A stretch of 64,000 nt of DNA from Salinivirgaceae bacterium (GCA_017527435.1 JAFXQB010000019.1:159154-223153), one strand, 5' to 3'. Counted from the stretch's first letter, positions 1 to 8,676 are shown. A program made the numbers and translations. The notes: generated by a model from the letters alone, not told the origin.

Positions 1-619
1 TTTTCTGCACGTATGCCTTGAACGCTTTCATAATATTGAGAGTGTTCTCGTCGGTGTCGGTATAATATTCCCTTTCGTTGAGCGTCAAACCGCCCTGTAC
101 TATTGAAACAATGTAATTCTTGCTGTCCTTGATGTCAGTTTCAGTTCCATAGTTAAAATATCCGGGAATACCTTTGTGCATGAATTTGACCATTGTGGCG
201 AGCAGTTCGTCTTTGTCTTTAATGCCGCGAATTGTATTCAAGTCAGATTCAATAGGTTTGATGCCGTCGGCGTTAAGTTTGGTACTGTCCATCACTTGGT
301 TGTAGAGCATGGCGATTTTATGTGCCACCGACCCTTTTTTTTGTGGCTGGCTGGTCAGACCTGTTATCAGATCATTAACTTGCTGACGGGTGATTTCATC
401 CACCATTTCAAATGAACCATACCGAGAAAACTCGCCGGGTAGCGGGTTGTTTTTCATCCAACCGCCGCAGGCGAACTGATAAAAATCGTCGGCGGGGCGC
501 ACCGATGTATCAAAATTCTCAAGCCGGATGCCTGATTTCTGTTCCGGCTGGCTGCATGATGCTATCATTGCTGCTATAGGCATTAAGAGTAGTGTTTTTA
601 AGTTGTGAATCCTTTTCAT
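1..619 (-). CDS. M13 family metallopeptidase (PepO/neprilysin-like), N-terminal part
   Basis: The protein starts at the ATG complementary to 617-619 and runs off the left edge, so only about 206 N-terminal residues are visible. It opens with a lipoprotein signal peptide whose lipobox (IASC) puts the lipid-bearing Cys at residue 22, so it should be membrane anchored on the periplasmic or outer side. After that come the M13 N-terminal signatures: a DDFYQFACGGWMKNNPLPG block and a RYGSFEMVDE segment. M13 enzymes are zinc endopeptidases that cut peptides; the HExxH zinc site lies in the C-terminal half, outside the window. A TATGTTTG -7 element on the minus strand (646-653), 26 bases upstream, supports this start. 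Family call is firm; substrate unknown. Confidence 0.88.
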   Translation of the reverse strand, partial: MKRIHNLKTLLLMPIAAMIASCSQPEQKSGIRLENFDTSVRPADDFYQFACGGWMKNNPLPGEFSRYGSFEMVDEITRQQVNDLITGLTSQPQKKGSVAHKIAMLYNQVMDSTKLNADGIKPIESDLNTIRGIKDKDELLATMVKFMHKGIPGYFNYGTETDIKDSKNYIVSIVQGGLTLNEREYYTDTDENTLNIMKAFKAYVQK

Positions 620-645
620 AACGCTGATTAAATTGATAATGACTA

Positions 646-653
646 CAAACATA
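646..653 (-). promoter_or_regulatory. Bacteroidota -7 element for the M13 peptidase gene
   Basis: The minus strand reads TATGTTTG, matching TAnnTTTG exactly, 26 bases before the peptidase ATG. No clear -33 TTTG was found at the usual distance. Confidence 0.5.
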
Positions 654-840
654 ATTATTTAATATGAATATGATTTGATTAAAGGGGAAAAATCGCATCG
701 GCAATTTAGCGGTAAAAGTAAGCTTCTGAATATCAATATTGTATAAAATTCATATTTGCGTCTCGTAAATCGTTTCCCAAACAATCAGAATAAAAAGTAA
801 AAAATACTTTTTCAACTCGTTTTCGTTAGCGATATTTGTG

Positions 841-848
841 TAATTTTG
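841..848 (+). promoter_or_regulatory. Bacteroidota -7 element for the uxaB-fucP operon
   Basis: TAATTTTG matches TAnnTTTG exactly and ends 25 bases before the uxaB ATG at 874. The spacing suits a short leader. The -33 region is not a clear TTTG. Confidence 0.5.
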
Positions 849-873
849 GATAAACGCATAATTGGAAAACGAT

Positions 874-2316
874 ATGAAACAACTCAATAGAAACACCGTT
901 GCAGCCAAAACCTACACCGAGAAGGTGATTCAGTTTGGCGAAGGAAATTTTTTGCGCGCTTTCGCGGATTGGATAATCTGGCGGACCAATCAACGGACCG
1001 ATTTCAACGCGTCGATGGTGGTGGTGCAGCCGCGGGCGGGCGGCAAAGTGGCGATGCTCAACGCTCAAGACGGACTTTATCACCTTAACCTTCAAGGACT
1101 TGATGGCGGCAAAACGGTCGATAGCATTGATTTGATTGACGTGGTGAGCCGTGGCATTGACCCGTACATTGATTTTGACGCCTACCTGCGCCTGGCCGAG
1201 CAGCTCGAGATGCGGTTCATAATCTCGAACACCACCGAAGCAGGCATTGCCTTCGACCCCGCGTGCAAGTTCACCGACAAGCCCGCGCTCTCGTTCCCTG
1301 GCAAACTGGTGCAGTTGCTTTACCACCGCTTCGAGCATTTCAAAGGCGACCTGTCAAAGGGCTTCATTATTCTGCCGTGCGAACTTATCTTTCATAACGG
1401 CAAACACCTGAAAGAGTGCATTTTGCAATATATCGACCATTGGAATCTTGGCAACGGGTTCAAAACGTGGTTCGAGACGGCGTGCGCGGTTTACAGTACG
1501 CTTGTCGACCGCATTGTGCCTGGCTATCCGAAAGACAACGCCGACGCGATTAAGGAACGTATCGGCTTCGATGACAATCAGTTAGTCGTGGGCGAAGTTT
1601 TCCACCTGTGGGTGATTGAAGCGCCCGAATCGCTTTCGCAAGAGTTCCCTGCCGACAAAGCGGGGCTGAACGTGCGTTTTGTGCCGTCGGAAGCGCCGTA
1701 CCACGAGCGCAAGGTGACGTTCTTGAACGGTCCGCACACGGTTTTGTCGCCCGTTGGTTACCTTTCGGGGCTCAACACCGTTCGCGAATGCTGCACCGAC
1801 GAACTGATTGGTCAATTTGTTGACCGCGTGATGTTTAGCGAGCTTATGCCCACACTGAATCTGCCCGAACACGAGTTGCGGCAATTCGCGCTGGCCGTGA
1901 AGGACCGCTTCAATAATCCGTTTGTAAAGCATTGTGTTACAAGCATTATGCTCAATTCGTTCCCGAAATTCAGGACGCGCGACCTGCCTGGCCTGAAAGT
2001 CTATCTTGAGCGCAAAGGCGAGTTGCCGAAATGCATTGTGCTTGGTCTGGCGGCCATTTGCACCTATTATAAAGGTGGCCGCCGCGGTAACGATGAAATC
2101 GTGCCCAACGACGCGCCCGAGATTCTCGATTTGCTCGAAACGCTCTGGGCGACAGGCAGTTGCGCCGAAGTTGCAAAGGGCGTTCTTGCCGCCAAAGATT
2201 TGATTTGGGGCGAAGATTTGAACTCAATTCCTGGACTTACCGACCTGTTAACCAACTATTTGGAACTGATTCAAAAAGATGGAATGAGAACTGCTGTAAA
2301 AAGTGTACTAAATTGA
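874..2316 (+). CDS. uxaB: Tagaturonate reductase (altronate oxidoreductase), mannitol dehydrogenase family
   Basis: UxaB reduces D-tagaturonate to D-altronate with NADH in the cytoplasmic galacturonate pathway. The 480-residue length fits the family. The N-terminal stretch QFGEGNFLRAF is the nucleotide-binding start typical of this group, and the polyol long-chain dehydrogenase signature KxxxxNxxH is present as K280, N285 and H288 (KVTFLNGPH). ISNTTEAG near residue 118 is another family block. A TTG at 862 in frame could also be used, but the ATG at 874 gives the usual MKxLNR start. It is the first gene of a seven-gene same-strand run and is followed, after a small unknown gene, by uxaA, the next enzyme of the pathway. 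Because the rest of the operon looks like L-fucose oxidation, a related aldonate/ketouronate substrate is possible. Confidence 0.9.
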   Translation: MKQLNRNTVAAKTYTEKVIQFGEGNFLRAFADWIIWRTNQRTDFNASMVVVQPRAGGKVAMLNAQDGLYHLNLQGLDGGKTVDSIDLIDVVSRGIDPYIDFDAYLRLAEQLEMRFIISNTTEAGIAFDPACKFTDKPALSFPGKLVQLLYHRFEHFKGDLSKGFIILPCELIFHNGKHLKECILQYIDHWNLGNGFKTWFETACAVYSTLVDRIVPGYPKDNADAIKERIGFDDNQLVVGEVFHLWVIEAPESLSQEFPADKAGLNVRFVPSEAPYHERKVTFLNGPHTVLSPVGYLSGLNTVRECCTDELIGQFVDRVMFSELMPTLNLPEHELRQFALAVKDRFNNPFVKHCVTSIMLNSFPKFRTRDLPGLKVYLERKGELPKCIVLGLAAICTYYKGGRRGNDEIVPNDAPEILDLLETLWATGSCAEVAKGVLAAKDLIWGEDLNSIPGLTDLLTNYLELIQKDGMRTAVKSVLN

Positions 2317-2329
2317 AAAACAAAAAGGT

Positions 2330-2725
2330 ATGTACATTGACAATTTGATATTAGAAATCAAACCTTCTTTTGGCTTGGATGAAAGAAAAATTGAATTTGT
2401 ATCAAAAGATAATGATGTAACAATCAATGTTACAAATAGTTTTTCCCAAACCGCTCAAACCATAAAAATATCCAAAGATGAATTTCAACAATTAGTTGCA
2501 ACGATTTCGGATATTGATTTTTCTAAAGTTTACTTTGAAAATTCAGGAAAGCGGGGTATAGATGGAACTGATACAACTCTAACAATCAGTGGCGGAATGT
2601 CTTGTTCTTTGGCTATTTCAGTTTGGTCACCCCATAAATCAGAAACACCAACGGAAACCAATAAATTGGTGGCTTTATATGAGAAAATATTTGACCTAAT
2701 GGCTATTGAAATGATTGAGTTTTAG
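2330..2725 (+). CDS. Hypothetical protein, AT-rich insertion between uxaB and uxaA
   Basis: A 131-residue protein without a signal peptide, membrane segment or recognised motif. The sequence is acidic and rich in Ile, Ser and Thr, with an ISKDEFQQLV segment near the middle. It starts 13 bases after uxaB and stops 6 bases before uxaA, so it is probably co-transcribed. Its base composition is clearly more AT-rich than the neighbours on both sides, with many AAT, AAA and TTT codons where uxaB and uxaA use AAC, CGC and GCC, suggesting a separate origin. It is not needed for any known step of hexuronate or fucose breakdown. No function is assigned. Confidence 0.7.
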   Translation: MYIDNLILEIKPSFGLDERKIEFVSKDNDVTINVTNSFSQTAQTIKISKDEFQQLVATISDIDFSKVYFENSGKRGIDGTDTTLTISGGMSCSLAISVWSPHKSETPTETNKLVALYEKIFDLMAIEMIEF

Positions 2726-2731
2726 GGTTCT

Positions 2732-4222
2732 ATGGCACAATATATTCGAATCAATCAAGTTGATAATGTGGCGGTTGCGCTTGCGCCGCTTAAGGCTGGC
2801 ACGCCAATCGACATTGACGGCGTTGTCTTGCGCGACGATATTCCCGCAGGGCACAAGTTCGCGCTTTGCAACCTTTCGCAGGGCGACAACGTTGTGAAAT
2901 ACGGCTTTCCAATCGGGCACGTGACACGCTCGGTCGATGCTGGGTGCCATATCGACCATAACATTTTGAAAACCAATCTTGACGGCGTATCGGAATATAC
3001 TTACACACCGAATCTTACTGAAATTGAACCTGCCGCTGTAAAACGCTCATTTAAAGGATTTAAGCGCGCAAATGGTGATGTCGGCATTCGGAATCAAATT
3101 TGGATAATCCCGACGGTGGGCTGCGTGAACGGAATCGCGCAGAAACTTGCCGAACGTTTCAGCGCCGAAGTGGCTGGGCGGATGGGCAGCGTTGACGCAA
3201 TTGTCGCATTTCCACATAATTACGGCTGTTCGCAACTCGGCGGCGACCACGAGAACACACGCAAAATTCTGCGCAATATGGTGCTGCACCCCAACGCTGG
3301 CGGCGTGCTGGTGGTTGGGCTCGGCTGCGAGAACAACCAAATGTCGGCTTTCCGCCCGATGCTCGGCAATATCGACGAAAGTCGCATAAAAATGTTTGAA
3401 GCACAGAAAGTTAGTGGCGATGAAGTGGAATACGGACTTGGGCTTCTGCGCGAGATTTTCGCCGTCTGCTCAAAGGATGTCCGCGAAGATGTGCCTATGT
3501 CGGAACTGCGTGTGGGCCTGAAATGCGGCGGTTCCGACGGGCTGTCGGGCATAACGGCCAACCCGCTTTTGGGCCTGTTCAGCGACTGGCTGGTGGCGCA
3601 GGGCGGAACAACCGTCCTGACCGAAGTGCCCGAGATGTTCGGCGCCGAAACAATCTTGATGAACCGCTGCGAGAACCGCGCCATTTTCGACAAAACGGTT
3701 GCTCTCATTAACGATTTCAAAAGTTACTTTATCGCTAATAATCAGCCTGTTTACGAGAATCCGTCGCCTGGGAACAAGGCTGGCGGCATATCGACGCTCG
3801 AAGAAAAATCGCTCGGCTGCACGCAGAAATGCGGCAAGAGCACCGTCCGCGATGTGCTGGCCTACGGCGACCGCCTTGAGCGCCGCGGTCTGAACCTTTT
3901 GAGCGCCCCTGGCAACGACCTTGTAGCAAGCACCGCTCTGACCGCAAGTGGCTGTCAGTTAGTACTTTTCACCACGGGCCGCGGAACGCCGTTCGGCACT
4001 TTTGCGCCAACGCTGAAAATCTCGACCAACACGACGCTTTTCGCCAATAAGCCCAACTGGATTGACTTCAACGCGGGCGTAATTGCTGAAAATGATTCAA
4101 TTGAGAGCGTGTTGCAGAGTTTTATCGAATTTGTGACGAGCGTGCTCGAAGGCGCACCGACAAATAATGAGCGGAACGGATATCGCGAGTTTGCAATTTT
4201 TAAAACTGGGGTGACACTTTAA
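2732..4222 (+). CDS. uxaA: UxaA family dehydratase (altronate dehydratase; possible L-fuconate dehydratase)
   Basis: A full-length 496-residue member of the altronate/galactarate dehydratase family, which removes water from sugar acids to give 2-keto-3-deoxy acids. The N-terminal SAF domain (about residues 1-95) holds IPAGHK (37-42), the KYGFPIG block (56-62) and the metal-ligand-like HIDHN (73-77). The large C-terminal domain carries FKRANGDVGIRNQ, GLGCENN and a GGSDGLSGITANP stretch, all family blocks. With uxaB it would turn altronate into 2-keto-3-deoxy-gluconate. In the Campylobacter fucose locus, split UxaA-like proteins sit beside fucP, an amidohydrolase and a dehydrogenase, as here, so action on L-fuconate is a real alternative. 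Starts 6 bases after the preceding gene. Confidence 0.88.
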   Translation: MAQYIRINQVDNVAVALAPLKAGTPIDIDGVVLRDDIPAGHKFALCNLSQGDNVVKYGFPIGHVTRSVDAGCHIDHNILKTNLDGVSEYTYTPNLTEIEPAAVKRSFKGFKRANGDVGIRNQIWIIPTVGCVNGIAQKLAERFSAEVAGRMGSVDAIVAFPHNYGCSQLGGDHENTRKILRNMVLHPNAGGVLVVGLGCENNQMSAFRPMLGNIDESRIKMFEAQKVSGDEVEYGLGLLREIFAVCSKDVREDVPMSELRVGLKCGGSDGLSGITANPLLGLFSDWLVAQGGTTVLTEVPEMFGAETILMNRCENRAIFDKTVALINDFKSYFIANNQPVYENPSPGNKAGGISTLEEKSLGCTQKCGKSTVRDVLAYGDRLERRGLNLLSAPGNDLVASTALTASGCQLVLFTTGRGTPFGTFAPTLKISTNTTLFANKPNWIDFNAGVIAENDSIESVLQSFIEFVTSVLEGAPTNNERNGYREFAIFKTGVTL

Positions 4223-4378
4223 CGGTGTGTCCTGACGGACAGAAATTTTATGAATCGCACAGATGACACAGACCCGATGGGAACACAGATTTTCGCAGAT
4301 ATGAATTAAAAAAAATAACTCTAAATAGATAAAAACCCGCCGTCAGGCGGTCAACAACAAACACATAAAAACGCATAA

Positions 4379-5308
4379 ATGACTATAATAGACGCACATA
4401 GCCACCTATGGCTGAAACAGGACACCGTGGTTGACGGGCAGCGGATTTACACCACAAACCGCGGCCGCTCGATGTTTTTCGACGGCGAGCGCCAAATGCT
4501 GCCACCGTTTATGGCCGACGGACGCAACACCGCCGAAGTTTTCATTGCCAATATGGACTATGCGCAGGTGGGCGGAGCTGTTGTGGTTCAGGAAGTTATC
4601 GACGGTTACCAAAACGATTACCTTGCCGAAGTTGCGCAAAAATATCCCGACAGGTTTTTCGTCTGCGGAATGCCGCGGCTCGGTTTGGAATCGGCCGAAG
4701 CTGAAAAACTGATTACCGCCGATGATATTTTGAACGATGTCAAGACTTTGTATTCGCGTGGTTTTAAAGGGATTGCAATACCCGGACACCGTGTTCGCCG
4801 CCCAATGACCGACTTGCTGCCGGCAATGAAATTTATGGAAGCCAACAAAATGACTTTCTCGATGTGCCTTGCCGATGACGAAAGGCAGATTGCAGAATTT
4901 CAGCAACTTATAACAGAATGTCCGAACTTGAAAATCGCAATCGGGCACTTCGGGCTGGCGACCACCAATAATTGGAAAAATCAAATTCTTCTGGCAAGAA
5001 ACAGCAATGTCTTCATTGAGTCGGGCGGTATTACCTGGCTGTATAACAGCGAGTTCTATCCATATCCGTCAGCGGTGAAGGCCATTCGTGAGGCGGCTGA
5101 TTTGGTCGGTATCAGCAAACTGATGTGGGGCAGCGACTATCCGCGCACCATTTGCGCTATAACCTATCGGATGTCGTACGATTTTATACTTAAAACCAAC
5201 GAGTTGACTGATTCGGAAAAATCGGCCTTCCTTGGCGAGAATGCGGTTAAGTTCTACGGATTCAAGAATTTACCACAGTTACCGTACATTAAGAATATGT
5301 CAGAATAA
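4379..5308 (+). CDS. Amidohydrolase 2 family protein, probable sugar lactonase (L-fuconolactonase-like)
   Basis: A 309-residue metal-dependent hydrolase of the amidohydrolase-2 (TIM barrel) family. The metal-binding start is DAHSHLW with D5, H7 and H9; a later His is H190 in IGHFGLA, and the catalytic Asp is D253 in GSDYPR. Members of this family open the lactone ring of aldonolactones made by sugar dehydrogenases. Here it is followed by a zinc alcohol dehydrogenase, an aldo/keto reductase of the sugar-1-dehydrogenase type and the fucose importer, so hydrolysis of L-fucono-lactone to L-fuconate is the best inference. The 156-base gap from uxaA holds no gene. Family call strong, substrate inferred from context. 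Confidence 0.82.
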   Translation: MTIIDAHSHLWLKQDTVVDGQRIYTTNRGRSMFFDGERQMLPPFMADGRNTAEVFIANMDYAQVGGAVVVQEVIDGYQNDYLAEVAQKYPDRFFVCGMPRLGLESAEAEKLITADDILNDVKTLYSRGFKGIAIPGHRVRRPMTDLLPAMKFMEANKMTFSMCLADDERQIAEFQQLITECPNLKIAIGHFGLATTNNWKNQILLARNSNVFIESGGITWLYNSEFYPYPSAVKAIREAADLVGISKLMWGSDYPRTICAITYRMSYDFILKTNELTDSEKSAFLGENAVKFYGFKNLPQLPYIKNMSE

Positions 5309-5337
5309 GAAATACCTAAAATTTTAATCGTATAAAT

Positions 5338-6327
5338 ATGAAAGCAATTGAAATTCAAGCACCTGGCAACGTTGCGGTTGTCGATGTTGAAAAACCGACC
5401 ACAAAAAGCGGCGAAGTGCTGCTGAAACTCGACTACGTGGGCTTTTGCGGCTCTGATTTGAACACTTATCGCGGCGGAAACGCAATGGTGACATTCCCGC
5501 GAATCCCTGGGCACGAAATTGGCGCCACCATTGTTGAACTTGGCAGCGATGTGCCGTCGCAACTTAAAGTAGGACAGACGGTTACCGTCAATCCCTACAC
5601 CAACTGCGGACATTGTGCGTCGTGCCGCCGCGGCCGTGTGAATGCCTGCGAAAACAACGAAACGCTTGGCGTTCAGCGCAATGGCGCGATGCAGGAATTT
5701 ATCAGCCTTCCGTGGCAGAAAATCATTCCGTGTGGCTCGGTTTCGGTGCGCGATGCGGCCCTGATTGAGCCGATGAGCGTTGGTTTTCACGCTGTCGACC
5801 GTGGCCGAGTGACTGATACTGACACAGTTATGGTAATCGGTTGCGGAATGGTCGGCCTGGGTGCGGTGGTGCGTGCCGTGATGCGCGGCGCAACCGTCAT
5901 TGCTGCCGACCTTGACGACGAGAAACTGGCGCTTGCCCGTCAACTTGGCGCCACTTACACCTACAACACCGCCACCGAGTGGAATCTGCCCACGCCCGAC
6001 GTTGTGATTGAAGCCGTTGGCGCCGCGCCCACATACCAGTTGGCTGTCAACCGCGTGGCTTTCACGGGGCGCATTGTCTGCATTGGCTATGCCAAGGCCG
6101 ATATTTCGCTGACTACTAGCCTGTTTGTAAAAAAAGAACTCGACATTATGGGTTCGCGAAACGCCAATCCATCTGATTTTGAGGCGGTTATCAAATATCT
6201 GACAAACTCGGGCGCGCCTGTCGAGAAGTTTATCAGCCGTATAATCGAGCCGCAGCAATCCGCCGAAGCGCTGAAAACCTGGGCCGAAGCACCTGGAAAA
6301 GTGTTCAGAATACTTGTAAAATGGTAA
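5338..6327 (+). CDS. Zinc-dependent alcohol dehydrogenase (MDR superfamily), sugar-acid or polyol dehydrogenase
   Basis: A 329-residue medium-chain dehydrogenase. Catalytic zinc ligands are C37 (FCGSD), H59 and E60 (PGHE); the structural zinc site has C90, C93, C96 and C104; the Rossmann motif is GCGMVG (168-173). The family oxidises secondary alcohols with NAD(P)+. It resembles L-threonine/L-idonate-type dehydrogenases, so in this operon it may oxidise 2-keto-3-deoxy-L-fuconate at C4, a step done in other bacteria by a short-chain dehydrogenase, or an aldonate. It starts 29 bases after the lactonase gene and 37 bases before the aldo/keto reductase. Fold and zinc sites are seen directly; the substrate is inference. 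Confidence 0.85.
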   Translation: MKAIEIQAPGNVAVVDVEKPTTKSGEVLLKLDYVGFCGSDLNTYRGGNAMVTFPRIPGHEIGATIVELGSDVPSQLKVGQTVTVNPYTNCGHCASCRRGRVNACENNETLGVQRNGAMQEFISLPWQKIIPCGSVSVRDAALIEPMSVGFHAVDRGRVTDTDTVMVIGCGMVGLGAVVRAVMRGATVIAADLDDEKLALARQLGATYTYNTATEWNLPTPDVVIEAVGAAPTYQLAVNRVAFTGRIVCIGYAKADISLTTSLFVKKELDIMGSRNANPSDFEAVIKYLTNSGAPVEKFISRIIEPQQSAEALKTWAEAPGKVFRILVKW

Positions 6328-6364
6328 GATAATCAGCAATATACAACTTATAAACACTAAATAA

Positions 6365-7312
6365 ATGGAATTGAGAAATCTTGGAAAAACGGGCCTGAAG
6401 TTGTCGGCTTTGGGCTTTGGCGCGTCGAGTTTGGGCGGCGTTTTCCACTCGTTGAACGAAGCCGACGGCATTCGTGCGGTGCACACTGCGGTTGAGAACG
6501 GAATCAACTTTATCGATGTGTCGCCCTACTATGGCCACCTGAAGGCGGAAATGGTTCTGGGAAAGGCACTTAAAGAGATTCCGCGCGACAAATTCATTCT
6601 TTCGACAAAGGTCGGCCGCTACGGAAAAGACGGCGTGAACACTTGGGACTATTCGGCCCGCCGCGCTCACGACAGCGTTTTTGAGAGTATGGAACGGCTC
6701 AATGTTGATTATATCGACATTATCAACGTGCACGATATTGAGTTTCAGTCGGCTCTGCCTGGCGGTCTGCAAAAGATTGTCGATGAGACACTTCCCGCGT
6801 TGGTTGAGTTGCGCGAGAAGGGCGTGGTCGGCCACGTTGGCATTACCGACCTGCAACTTGAGAACCTGAAATGGGTTGTCGAGCACTCGCCCGAAGGCAC
6901 GGTTGAGAGCGTTCTGAACTTCTGCCACTACTGCCTGTGCGATGACAAACTCATTGATTTTCTTGACTTTTTCGAAAGCCGCGGCATTGGCGTCATAAAC
7001 GCAAGTCCGCTCTCGATGGGCCTTTTGACAATGCGTGGCGCCCCCGACTGGCACCCTGCGCCCGAAGCCTTGCGTAAGGCTTGCGCCGAAGCAGCAAAAT
7101 ATTGCGATTCAATCGGTTACCCGATAGAAAAACTTGCAATGCAGTACAGCCTCGGCAACAGCCGAATCGCTTCGAACCTATTCTCGACAACCAATCCGCA
7201 AAATGTCTTGAAAAATATCGATTTTGTGAGCGAACCCGCTGATGCTGAAGTTGTTGCAAAGGTTCGTCAAATCATTGGCGACCAATTCCGTGTAAGTTGG
7301 AAAAACTCTTAA
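6365..7312 (+). CDS. Aldo/keto reductase, L-fucose/L-galactose (D-threo-aldose) 1-dehydrogenase type
   Basis: A 315-residue aldo/keto reductase with the complete catalytic tetrad: D51 and Y56 in FIDVSPYYG, K82 in LSTKVG, and H123 in NVHDIE. The sequence resembles the L-galactose dehydrogenase/L-fucose dehydrogenase branch, which oxidises the anomeric carbon of L-fucose or L-galactose to the aldonolactone using NAD(P)+. With the neighbouring lactonase and fucose importer it would form the entry of an oxidative, non-phosphorylating fucose pathway, in place of the isomerase-kinase-aldolase (FucIKA) route common in Bacteroides. No FucI, FucK or FucA is seen in the window. Family certain; exact sugar inferred. 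Confidence 0.85.
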   Translation: MELRNLGKTGLKLSALGFGASSLGGVFHSLNEADGIRAVHTAVENGINFIDVSPYYGHLKAEMVLGKALKEIPRDKFILSTKVGRYGKDGVNTWDYSARRAHDSVFESMERLNVDYIDIINVHDIEFQSALPGGLQKIVDETLPALVELREKGVVGHVGITDLQLENLKWVVEHSPEGTVESVLNFCHYCLCDDKLIDFLDFFESRGIGVINASPLSMGLLTMRGAPDWHPAPEALRKACAEAAKYCDSIGYPIEKLAMQYSLGNSRIASNLFSTTNPQNVLKNIDFVSEPADAEVVAKVRQIIGDQFRVSWKNS

Positions 7313-7346
7313 AACCACATTTTTAACCACTAAAACTACTGATAAA

Positions 7347-8606
7347 ATGAAGACAATCGAAAAAAGATACCTGGTTCCGTTCTGCCTTGTGACGCTTCTG
7401 TTTCTGCTTTGGGGAATGGCTAACAATATGACAGACACGCTGTTAAGTGCTTTTAAGCGCATAATGTCGATGACCGACACGCAGACGTCGCTCATTCAGT
7501 TTGCGTTCTACGGCTCGTACTTTTGCTTTGCGCTTCCTGCGGCGCTTTTCATTCGCAAATACAGTTACAAAAGCGGTGTCATTCTGGGCCTTGTGCTCTA
7601 CGCCGCTGGCGCCATTCTGTTTTTCCCTGCGTCGAAAGCCGCTTCCTACGCTTTCTACCTGATAGCCATATACATACTGGCTGGCGGATGCTCAATTTTG
7701 GAAACCACGGCCAATCCGTACATTCTGTCGATGGGCTCGCCCGAAACAGCCACCCGCCGATTGAATATCGCTCAAGCTTTCAATCCATTAGGCTCGATAA
7801 CAGGCATTCTGATGAGTCAGTTTTTCATTCTTTCGCAACTGTCGAGCGCTACAGCGTCTGACCGCGCCGCAATGTCCGCCGCCGACCTTTCCGCGATGCA
7901 GTCGCACGAGCTGAACGCCATCACAGGCACCTATATGACGCTCGGTTTTGTGCTTCTGGTGATTATGGTTGTGATGCTTTTGGTTCGTATGCCCGAAGGC
8001 AGCGACAACAGCCACGACAGCGTGCTCGATTCGTTTAAACGATTGATTAAGAATAAGAAATACGTGTTCGGTGTTGTTGCGCAGTTCTTCTATGTCGGCG
8101 CACAAATCTGCGTTTGGTCGTTTACCATCCGCATTGTGATGCAGGAACTTGGCCTGCTAGAAGCCGATGCCGCAACAATCTATCTGTTTAGTATTATTGG
8201 ATTTAGCACGGCGCGATTCATCTTCACTTGGCTGATGAAATGGATTCAGCCGTCGAGACTTCTGCTTTGGGCTTCGGCCGCCGATATTGTTCTGTGTCTG
8301 ATAGTTGCGTTGTGCAGCGGCACAGGCGCGGTCTGCATTGCGGCGCTCATCGGCGTTAGTTTCTTTATGTCGCTGATGTTCCCAACCATCTACGGAATCG
8401 CGCTAGAAAACGTCGGCCAAGATGCCAAAATTGGTGCTTCGGGCTTGATAATGGCCATTTTAGGCGGTGCTCTTCTTCCCCCGCTTCAGGGTGCAATTTC
8501 CGACGCAACAAACATCAACATCTCGTATCTGGTGCCGATGGTGTGCTTTGTGGTGGTGCTGATGTTTGCGGTTTCGGTGGTGAAGAGTGAAGCAAATAAA
8601 TTGTAG
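7347..8606 (+). CDS. fucP: L-fucose:H+ symporter, major facilitator superfamily
   Basis: A 419-residue, roughly 12-helix inner membrane transporter of the FucP branch of the major facilitator superfamily. Typical landmarks are the first helix with FLLWGMANNMTD, a conserved GSYFCFALPA segment in helix 2, and the ETTANPYI motif near residue 125 followed by RLNIAQAFNPLGS. FucP imports L-fucose, and in some homologues L-galactose or D-arabinose, with protons. It is the last gene of the operon, 34 bases after the aldo/keto reductase that would use its substrate. The downstream gap to ddl has its own promoter element. No transcription regulator gene lies next to the operon. Confidence 0.9.
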   Translation: MKTIEKRYLVPFCLVTLLFLLWGMANNMTDTLLSAFKRIMSMTDTQTSLIQFAFYGSYFCFALPAALFIRKYSYKSGVILGLVLYAAGAILFFPASKAASYAFYLIAIYILAGGCSILETTANPYILSMGSPETATRRLNIAQAFNPLGSITGILMSQFFILSQLSSATASDRAAMSAADLSAMQSHELNAITGTYMTLGFVLLVIMVVMLLVRMPEGSDNSHDSVLDSFKRLIKNKKYVFGVVAQFFYVGAQICVWSFTIRIVMQELGLLEADAATIYLFSIIGFSTARFIFTWLMKWIQPSRLLLWASAADIVLCLIVALCSGTGAVCIAALIGVSFFMSLMFPTIYGIALENVGQDAKIGASGLIMAILGGALLPPLQGAISDATNINISYLVPMVCFVVVLMFAVSVVKSEANKL

Positions 8607-8668
8607 AAATGGGTTGATTTCGGTTAATATCTTCAAAAAAAATTGATTGATAAATATTGTTATAACCA

Positions 8669-8676
8669 TACATTTG
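8669..8676 (+). promoter_or_regulatory. Candidate -7 element upstream of ddl
   Basis: TACATTTG fits TAnnTTTG exactly in the 127-base gap between fucP and ddl, with TTG-containing sequence roughly 20 bases upstream. It lies 57 bases before the ddl ATG. Confidence 0.4.

Noticed and set aside
519..704. 61-residue minus-strand reading frame near the left edge
   Set aside because: It lies in a different frame from the M13 peptidase lipoprotein start that covers 1-619 and has no family features of its own.
4337..4350. CCGCC-gtca-GGCGG hairpin as a terminator within the sugar operon
   Set aside because: No T-run follows and the stem is only five base pairs, so it is unlikely to stop transcription.
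5254..6507. 417-residue minus-strand frame opposite the zinc dehydrogenase gene
   Set aside because: A shadow produced by GC-rich third positions of the true gene; low-complexity His/Arg/Asn-rich sequence with no domain, while the plus strand has complete zinc and Rossmann motifs.
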